Part shown: positions 58,336-64,000 of the stretch, piece after piece
Position numbering within the stretch: the first letter of the stretch is position 1
How the letters are laid out: the number at the start of each line of letters is the position of its first letter
NCBI GenBank assembly: GCA_016720855.1
Contig: JADKJU010000001.1
Coordinates: 1,295,501 to 1,359,500, forward strand
Direction of reading: 5' to 3'
Length of the DNA stretch: 64,000 bases
From: Betaproteobacteria bacterium
GTDB lineage: Bacteria > Pseudomonadota > Gammaproteobacteria > Burkholderiales > Usitatibacteraceae
Program-made: the position numbers and the translations under genes
The notes under the pieces: model-generated
The model's input: only the letters and a program-made list of their open reading frames with translations
Databases searched by the model: none
Told to the model about the DNA's origin: nothing

Positions 58336-60696
58336 CTAATCCGCGAATCCCCCGACGGCCTTGAGCGAGCCCTGCAGCACTCGGCCCGTGCGCGCACGCG
58401 CCCCGCGGTAGCCCTCCAGCTCCGTCGGCGACACGTTCACGAACGACACCTTGTCGCCACGACCCTTCCCCTTCACCTTGAGGCTGCCGGACACGGCCCG
58501 CACGCCCAGGAGCGCCTCGCCTTCGTGCAGGCGCATGAGGATCACGCCCTTGCCGCCGCCCGAGAGCTGGTTCACCTCCGCCAGCGGGAAGACGAGGAGT
58601 CGGCCTTCGCCGGAAAGCGTCGCAACTTCCGTCACCTTCCCGCGAATCGTTTCCGGTGCCAGGCACCGCTCGCCCTCGCCCACGTTCATGAACGCCTTGC
58701 CCGCTCTTTGCCGGGTGACAAGGTCCTTCAACTGGCAGAGCAATCCCGTGCCGCCGCTGGAGGAGAAGAGGAGTTGCGTCTCGGGGTCGCCCGCCAGCAC
58801 GCCCACGATGCGCGCGCCGGCGAGATCCACGAGGGAAGTCGCGGGAACGCCATCGCCCTTGCCACCCGGGAGATCCAGCGCGCGAACGCTGAAAGTCCGG
58901 CCATTGGTGGCCACCAGCACGATGGGGTGAACGGTCCGCGTCTCGATCACGGCAAGCGGCCCGTCGCCTTCCTTCCACGAGAGCGTCGTGGCATCGATGC
59001 CGTGCCCCGTGCGCGTGCGCAGGAACCCGTTGCGCGAGCAGATCACCGTGATCGGCTCATCCGTCAGCGTCTCGACGGGAGCAGCTGCCGCGCGCTCGGC
59101 CATCTCGATCATCGTGCGGCGCTTGTCGCCGAAGCGCTCGCCGTCGGCCGTCACTTCCTTCACCGCCAGCTTGCGGCGCGCGCCTTCGCTCGCGAGCAGC
59201 TTCTCGAGCTCGCCCTGCTCCGCCTTGAGCTCCTTGATCTCGCGCTCGATCCTGATGCCCTCGAGCTTCGCGAGCTGGCGAAGGCGGATCTCGAGGATGT
59301 CCTCGGCCTGGCGCTCGCTCAGCTTGAACTTCGCCATCAGCGCCGGCCGCGGCTCGTCGGCGTTGCGGATCACCTTGATGACCTGGTCGATGTTGAGGAA
59401 GGCGATCATCCGCCCATCCAGGATGTGCAGCCGGTCGAGCACCTCGCCCTGCCGGTGCCGCAAGCGCCGCTCCAGCGCCTCCAGCCGGAAGGCGGCCCAC
59501 TCGCGGATCCAGTGCGCGAGGCCCGCCTGCTTCGGCTTTCCTTCCCGATCGATCGCCACCAGGTTCATGGACGCGTTCGCTTCGAGCGAGGTGTGCGCGA
59601 GCAGCAGGTTCATCAGCTCCTCGGGCGCGATACGCGAGGTGCGCGGCTCGAAGAGAAGGCGCACGGGATGCTCGCGGTCCGAATCGTCGCGCGCCGTTTC
59701 CAGCACGCCGAGCACGGCGGACTTGAGCGCCAGCACCTCGGCCGACACCGTCTTCTTGCCCGCACGGGGCTTCGGGTTCGTGAGTTCCTCGATCTCCGCG
59801 AGCACCCTGGCGGCATTGGTGCCCGGCGGCATCTCGGTCACCGCGACGCGGTACTGCCCGCGCGCCAGCTTCTCCACCGTCCAGCGCGCGCGCACGCGAA
59901 CGCTGCCACGCCCCGTCCCGTAGGCCCGGGCGATCTCCTCGGGCGGGGAGATGATCTGCCCGCCGCCGGGGAAGTCCGGGCCGGGAACGGACGCGAGGAT
60001 CTCCGCATCCGTCGCCTTCACGCTCTTGAGCGCCGCGACGCACGCCCCGACCACTTCGCCCATGTTGTGCGGCGGGATCTCGGTGGCCATCCCCACGGCA
60101 ATGCCGGATGCACCATTGAGGACCGCGATCGGCAGGCGCGCAGGCAGCAGCCGCGGCTCCTGCAGCGACCCGTCATAGGTCGGGATGAAATCGACGGTGC
60201 CGCGGTCCAGCTCCGCCAGGAGGATCTCCTCCGCGAACGCCGTGAGCCTGACTTCCGTGTAGCGCATGGCCGCCGCGCCATCGCCATCGCGCGAGCCGAA
60301 GTTGCCCTGCCCCTGGATCAGCGGATAGCGCAGCGTGAAATCCTGCGCCATGCGCACCGCCGCCTCGTACACCGCCGAGTCGCCATGCGGATGGAATTTC
60401 CCGATCACGTCGCCCACGATGCGCGCGGACTTCTTGAACGGCGAGTCGTGCCGGTTGCCCAGCTCGCGCATCGCATACAGGATGCGCCGCTGCACCGGCT
60501 TCTGGCCGTCCTCGATGGCCGGCAGCGCACGCCCCTTCACCACGCTCATCGCATAGGCAAGGTAGGCGCCCTCCGCGAAGGCGGCCAGCGGCACGCCACC
60601 GTCCGGGGGCGGAGCTGGCGGCCGCGGCGGTGAAGGCGGTGAAGGCGGCGACGGCGGATTGATCGCGAACAGGTCAGGTGTCTTCGTATCAAGCAT
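58336..60696 (-). CDS. parC: DNA topoisomerase IV subunit A (ParC)
   Basis: The 786-residue protein starts with a short Pro/Ser-rich N-terminus (INPPSPPSPPSPPRPPAPPP), which is unusual for ParC. Then come FAEGAYLAYAMSVVKGRALP, the quinolone-determining region KFHPHGDSAVYEAAVRMAQD (Ser and Glu at the E. coli S80/E84 positions), and the catalytic Tyr in AAMRYTEVRLTAFAEEILLA. The C-terminal beta-pinwheel is present but lacks a GyrA box (QRRGGKG), supporting ParC over GyrA. It decatenates chromosomes with ParE. Confidence 0.96.
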   Translation of the reverse strand: MLDTKTPDLFAINPPSPPSPPSPPRPPAPPPDGGVPLAAFAEGAYLAYAMSVVKGRALPAIEDGQKPVQRRILYAMRELGNRHDSPFKKSARIVGDVIGKFHPHGDSAVYEAAVRMAQDFTLRYPLIQGQGNFGSRDGDGAAAMRYTEVRLTAFAEEILLAELDRGTVDFIPTYDGSLQEPRLLPARLPIAVLNGASGIAVGMATEIPPHNMGEVVGACVAALKSVKATDAEILASVPGPDFPGGGQIISPPEEIARAYGTGRGSVRVRARWTVEKLARGQYRVAVTEMPPGTNAARVLAEIEELTNPKPRAGKKTVSAEVLALKSAVLGVLETARDDSDREHPVRLLFEPRTSRIAPEELMNLLLAHTSLEANASMNLVAIDREGKPKQAGLAHWIREWAAFRLEALERRLRHRQGEVLDRLHILDGRMIAFLNIDQVIKVIRNADEPRPALMAKFKLSERQAEDILEIRLRQLAKLEGIRIEREIKELKAEQGELEKLLASEGARRKLAVKEVTADGERFGDKRRTMIEMAERAAAAPVETLTDEPITVICSRNGFLRTRTGHGIDATTLSWKEGDGPLAVIETRTVHPIVLVATNGRTFSVRALDLPGGKGDGVPATSLVDLAGARIVGVLAGDPETQLLFSSSGGTGLLCQLKDLVTRQRAGKAFMNVGEGERCLAPETIRGKVTEVATLSGEGRLLVFPLAEVNQLSGGGKGVILMRLHEGEALLGVRAVSGSLKVKGKGRGDKVSFVNVSPTELEGYRGARARTGRVLQGSLKAVGGFAD

Positions 60697-60739
60697 GGTG
60701 TTTCCGGATGTTATGAACGACAGCGCTTATCGAAGCCAC

Positions 60740-60906
60740 TGCAGGAAAAAAAAGTGGAAGGTGTTCTTTTTTCTTTTCTGGCCGAATGAGATTGCAGTCG
60801 AAGTCGAAGCGGTGGGCACTTCGACATGGGCTCGGACAACGATGCCCGAAGCACCTTGACTCGGCCAGAAAAGAAAAAAAGCACCTTCCACTTTTGTTTT
60901 CCTGCA
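60740..60906. repeat. Large hairpin element, copy B, between parC and parE
   Basis: Left arm 60740-60785 begins TGCAGGAAAAAAAAGTGGAA and ends TTTTCTGGCCGA; right arm 60861-60906 is its reverse complement apart from single-base bulges in the A and T tracts and one or two substitutions. The core 60786-60860 (75 nt) starts ATGAG and ends CTTGAC, like copy A at 8684-8869, and shares the end CGAT-x-CCCGA-x-GCA-x-CTTGAC. The parE-parC gap (318 nt) is filled by this element plus 109 bases with no recognised gene. Confidence 0.9.
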
Positions 60907-61014
60907 TCCTTGCGCGGGTCCGCTCCCTGCAGCCTCGCCTCCGCGTCCCGCAGCATCTCCTTCGCTCCCCGCAACATTGCCCCCGCTTCTCGCATCATCG
61001 GCTTGCCGAAGCCA

Positions 61015-62985
61015 CTAGATGTCCGCCTCGACGAGGTTGCCGCGCTCTTCCAGCCAGCTGCGCCTGGACGCGGCCTCGCCTTTCCCCATGAGCAGCGTGA
61101 AGACCCTGTGCGTGTCGGCCAGGACCTGCGTCGATACGGTCAGCGGCAGCAACCGCCGCGTGTCCGGGCTCATGGTCGTCTCACGCAACTCCTCGGGATT
61201 CATCTCGCCCAGGCCCTTGAATCGCCCGACATGGACGGCGCTCTCGCGCACCTTCTCGTCCTCGAGCTTGAGGAGAATCGCGTCGCGCTCCGCCTCGTCC
61301 AGCGCGTACAGGCGCCGCTCGGGGCGGGACTTGCCCTGCGCATCGACCTTCACGCAGTAAAGCGGCGGCTGCGCCACGAAGATGTGCCCGTTGGCCAGCA
61401 GCCCCGGGAAGTGCCGGAAGAAGAGCGCCAGCAGCAGCGTCTGGATGTGCGAGCCGTCCACGTCCGCGTCGGCCATGATGATCACCTTGCCGTAGCGAAG
61501 GCCGGCGAGCGCCTTGGCGGCCTCCGGGATGGCGTGCGGCTCGATGCCGAGGGCGACCGCGATGTCGTGCACTTCGTTATTGGCGTAGATCTGGGTGGGA
61601 TCGACCTCGAAGGTGTTGAGGATCTTGCCGCGCAGGGGAAGGATCGCCTGGAAGTGCCGGTCGCGTCCCTGGCGCGCCGAGCCGCCGGCGGAGTCGCCCT
61701 CGACGAGGAAGAGCTCGTTGCGGGCGATCTCCTCGCTCTCGCAGTCGGTGAGCTTGCCGGGAAGGACCGCAACACCGGAGCCGCGGCGCTTTTCGGTCGC
61801 CTTGCCGGCCTTCTGGCGCGCGACCGCCGCGCGGATCGCCAGCTCGGCGATCTTCTTGCCCGCTTCGACGTGCTGGTTCAACCATGCGTCCAGCGGGTCC
61901 TTGAGGCGGGAAGCCACGAGCTTCACCGCGTCGCGCGAATTGAGCTTTGCCTTCGTCTGCCCCTGGAACTGCGGGTCGAGCATGCGCGTGGAAAGCACGA
62001 AGCGCAGGTGCTTCCACACGTCTTCCGTCTGCAGCGTCACGCCACGCGTGAGCAGCTCGTGGTGCAGGCAGAATTCGCGGATGGAGTCGAAGACGCCGGA
62101 CTTGAGGCCCGACTCGTGCGTGCCGCCCTCGACGGTGGGAATCAGGTTCACGTAGGACTCGCCGCCCCCGCCGCTTTCGCACCAGGCCAGCGCCCACGCA
62201 GCCCCCTCGCCTTGCGCGAATTGCGGGTCACCCTCGCCGCAGTACGACTCGCCCACGATCACGGGGCTGGCCACCCCCTCCTCGCCCGCGAGGCTTTCCT
62301 GGAGATAGGCGGCCATGCCACCCTCGTATTTCCATTCGACCGTGTCGCCCGTCGCCTCGTCGGTGAGGCGCATCGCGAGGCCGGGCAGCAGCACCGCCTT
62401 GGCGCGCAGCAGGTGCTCGAGCTCGGCGCGCTTGATCCTGTCGCTGTCGAAATACCTGGCATCGGGCCAGGCACGCACCCAGGTGCCGGTCTGCTTCGAC
62501 GCAGTCGTGCCCGTCTTCCTGAGCTTGTCCACGAGGAAGCCATCCTCGAAGGCAAGCGCCCAGGCGACGCCATCGCGCTTCACGCGCACTTCGAGGCGCT
62601 TCGACAGCGCATTGGTGACGGAGACACCCACGCCGTGCAGGCCGCCGGAGAACGCGTAGGCGCTGCCGCCCGTCTTCTTGTCGAACTTGCCGCCGGCGTG
62701 CAGGCGCGTGAACACCACCTCGACCGTGGGCACCTTCTCCTCGGGGTGCGGGCCCACGGGGATGCCGCGGCCGTCGTCCTCGACGCTCACGGAGCGATCG
62801 GCGTGCAGCGTGACGGTAATCATCGTGGCCGCGCCGGCCAGCGCCTCGTCGGCGGCGTTATCGACGACTTCCTGGATGATGTGCAGCGGCGTGTCGGTCC
62901 GGGTGTACATCCCCGGGCGTTCCTTGACCGGCTCGAGGCCTTTCAGGACGCGGATGGATCGTTCGTCGTATCGGGAGGAGGTCAT
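61015..62985 (-). CDS. parE: DNA topoisomerase IV subunit B (ParE)
   Basis: The 656-residue protein has the GHKL ATPase domain (LHIIQEVVDNAADEALAGAA, VEDDGRGIPVGPHPEEKVPT, FSGGLHGVGVSVTNALS) and the Toprim metal site (NELFLVEGDSAGGSARQGRD, IIMADADVDGSHIQTLLLAL). The end matches GyrB/ParE (RFKGLGEMNPEELRETTMSP). It supplies ATP-driven strand passage to ParC. It starts at ATG 62985 and is followed by a 318-nt gap before parC on the same strand. Confidence 0.96.
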   Translation of the reverse strand: MTSSRYDERSIRVLKGLEPVKERPGMYTRTDTPLHIIQEVVDNAADEALAGAATMITVTLHADRSVSVEDDGRGIPVGPHPEEKVPTVEVVFTRLHAGGKFDKKTGGSAYAFSGGLHGVGVSVTNALSKRLEVRVKRDGVAWALAFEDGFLVDKLRKTGTTASKQTGTWVRAWPDARYFDSDRIKRAELEHLLRAKAVLLPGLAMRLTDEATGDTVEWKYEGGMAAYLQESLAGEEGVASPVIVGESYCGEGDPQFAQGEGAAWALAWCESGGGGESYVNLIPTVEGGTHESGLKSGVFDSIREFCLHHELLTRGVTLQTEDVWKHLRFVLSTRMLDPQFQGQTKAKLNSRDAVKLVASRLKDPLDAWLNQHVEAGKKIAELAIRAAVARQKAGKATEKRRGSGVAVLPGKLTDCESEEIARNELFLVEGDSAGGSARQGRDRHFQAILPLRGKILNTFEVDPTQIYANNEVHDIAVALGIEPHAIPEAAKALAGLRYGKVIIMADADVDGSHIQTLLLALFFRHFPGLLANGHIFVAQPPLYCVKVDAQGKSRPERRLYALDEAERDAILLKLEDEKVRESAVHVGRFKGLGEMNPEELRETTMSPDTRRLLPLTVSTQVLADTHRVFTLLMGKGEAASRRSWLEERGNLVEADI

Positions 62986-63191
62986 GCGTGGGGGGCGTTC
63001 GGTGAATCCGGCATTTTAAGCGGTCGCGCCTGCCTGTGCGAACCTGCGGTGGCGGACACGGCGTCTGACACCCGACAAGCGGTTGGCCTCGCTGCGGAAG
63101 CACAGACGGGGTAATCTCCCGCGGGCGGGTCCACTCCATTGAAGCGCTCCCTGAGCGGCCCCTCGCAACTCCGATACGAAAGGAAATGCCC

Positions 63192-63944
63192 ATGAATACC
63201 CGCCTCGGGTGCGCGATCGCCCTCGCCTGCCTTCCTCTGGCCCTGTCCTTCCCGTCCGCCGCGCAGGAGACCGTGCGCCTGAACGGCGCCGCAAGCGCCG
63301 TTGACAACCTCGTCACGCCCAACAAGGCCGCCGTCGAGAAGGCGACCGGCTATGTCCTTGTGGTGGACAAGAGCAACGCCGGGAAGGGCCTTATCGACCT
63401 GGTCGATGGCAAGTGCGACGCAGCGCTCGCCGCCGCGGACCTCGAGACCACCGTCGCCGCCGCCAAGGCGGGCGGACGCGTGGTGGACGCCACGAAGCTG
63501 CAGATGGTCGCCATCAAGAGCGACCAGATCGTGTTCGTCGTGAACCCGGCCAATGCGGTGCGCAGCCTCACGCACGCGCAGATCCGCGACATCCACACGG
63601 GCAGGATCGCCAACTGGAAGGAAGTTGGCGGCGCCGACCTCGCGATCCTGGTCGTCACCGATACCGCTTCCAGCGCCACGCGCGGCCTCATCCGGCAGGC
63701 GGTGCTGAAAGGCGCGGACTACGTCGCCATGGCCAAGGCCGTCCCGGTGGACAGGATCAGCGACGAGGTGGCCGCGGCGCCCGGCGCGATCGGCGGGCTG
63801 GGGGCCGGCTTCGTGAAGCCCGGGGCCGTCGCGGTGGTGGTGACCGACAAGGTCGAACGGCCGCTGGGGCTCGTGACGATCGGCGCGCCGAGCGAGAAGG
63901 TGGCCCGCGTCATCGCGGCGCTGAAGGCCCAGGTCGCGCGCTGA
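63192..63944 (+). CDS. Periplasmic substrate-binding protein, PstS-like
   Basis: The 250-residue protein has a signal peptide (MNTRLGCAIALACLPLALSF). The mature part is a PBP-type-2 domain: VRLNGAASAVDNLVTPNKAA, DKSNAGKGLIDLVDGKCDAA and LTHAQIRDIHTGRIANWKEV with the TASSATRGLIRQAVL loop seen in phosphate-binding proteins. It resembles PstS-like proteins, though the ligand is not shown. The start at 63192 is better placed for the AAAGGA box than the ATG at 63186. No transporter genes follow within the window. Confidence 0.85.
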   Translation: MNTRLGCAIALACLPLALSFPSAAQETVRLNGAASAVDNLVTPNKAAVEKATGYVLVVDKSNAGKGLIDLVDGKCDAALAAADLETTVAAAKAGGRVVDATKLQMVAIKSDQIVFVVNPANAVRSLTHAQIRDIHTGRIANWKEVGGADLAILVVTDTASSATRGLIRQAVLKGADYVAMAKAVPVDRISDEVAAAPGAIGGLGAGFVKPGAVAVVVTDKVERPLGLVTIGAPSEKVARVIAALKAQVAR

Positions 63945-63973
63945 ACTTCGGTTAGGGAGAAACAGGGTCAGCG

Positions 63974-64000
63974 TACTTTGCACAATTCTTGCACAAAGTA
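63974..64000. repeat. Inverted repeat at the right edge
   Basis: TACTTTG (63974-63980) pairs with CAAAGTA (63994-64000) around CACAATTCTTGCA, preceded by CAGGGTCAGCG. It is at the edge, so its full length is unknown. The GGGTCAG start resembles the other GGGGTC repeats. Confidence 0.6.

Noticed and set aside
58525..60633. 702-codon frame opposite parC and a 762-codon frame opposite parE (60826-63114)
   Set aside because: Both mirror complete topoisomerase genes and show no domain features.
60711..60998. Small minus-strand frame between parE and parC (MMREAGAMLRGAKEMLRDAE...)
   Set aside because: It has an amphipathic start but runs into the hairpin element and has no ribosome-binding site or recognisable family; most likely chance.

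Overview
The window is about 64 kb of densely coded, high-GC DNA, almost certainly chromosomal and from a betaproteobacterium. The evidence is an EF-P carrying Arg32 encoded next to its rhamnosyltransferase EarP, a DUF2863 protein (a family I associate with Betaproteobacteria), a yqjD/yqjE-type membrane operon, ParC/ParE, Kup and a NodT-type RND efflux operon. The genus cannot be named from the sequence. No rRNA, tRNA, CRISPR array or prophage was seen. Most of the window is housekeeping and envelope genes; long open frames on the opposite strand of nearly every gene are high-GC shadows and were ignored.

Layout. 0-11.4 kb: a prolyl oligopeptidase running off the left edge, a large coiled-coil/AsmA-like membrane protein, a FecR/DUF6600-like secreted protein, an MFS transporter, then KTSC, YceI, MsrA and a ROK sugar kinase. 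11.6-14.5 kb: a PAS-GGDEF-EAL protein. 14.5-15.6 kb: an IS4-type element with intact ends and target duplication but a wrecked interior. 15.6-19.2 kb: DUF454, a membrane protein, an amidase, a GlcG/HbpS-like protein and a helix-turn-helix-only LysR protein, headed on the minus strand by a yybP-ykoY (manganese) riboswitch. 19.4-26.8 kb: a YjbE-type TerC protein, a universal stress protein, DsbB, a PhoD-type phosphatase, an unknown protein with a possible permuted-papain signature, a TauE/SafE transporter and an SDR. 26.9-28.8 kb: a papain-type peptidase fused to an alpha/beta hydrolase. 29-38 kb: small enzymes and membrane proteins (GFA, YajD-type HNH, carbonic anhydrase, O-methyltransferase, epimerase-like, HlyIII, Kup, glycine-zipper protein). 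38-45 kb: META and YHS lipoproteins, a zinc-ribbon protein, an SRAP protein, the yqjK-like/yqjE/yqjD cluster, a DnaQ exonuclease-GIY-YIG fusion, DUF2237 and DUF2863. 45-49 kb: an AraC regulator, an esterase, efp and earP. 49-55 kb: a TetR-controlled tripartite RND efflux operon. 55-58 kb: ArsR with coupled SRPBCC proteins, a cold-shock protein and PPK2. 58-63 kb: parC and parE. The right end is a periplasmic substrate-binding protein.

The most unusual material lies between genes. Two roughly 170-190 bp elements (8684-8869 and 60740-60906) share a related ~75-nt core and have long complementary arms that differ between copies yet stay self-complementary within each copy. A second set of short REP-like palindromes built on GGGGACAGACCCC occurs at three loci, and one of them is the target of the IS element. 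The riboswitch that normally precedes TerC/YjbE genes points away from the TerC gene here, toward a truncated LysR gene.
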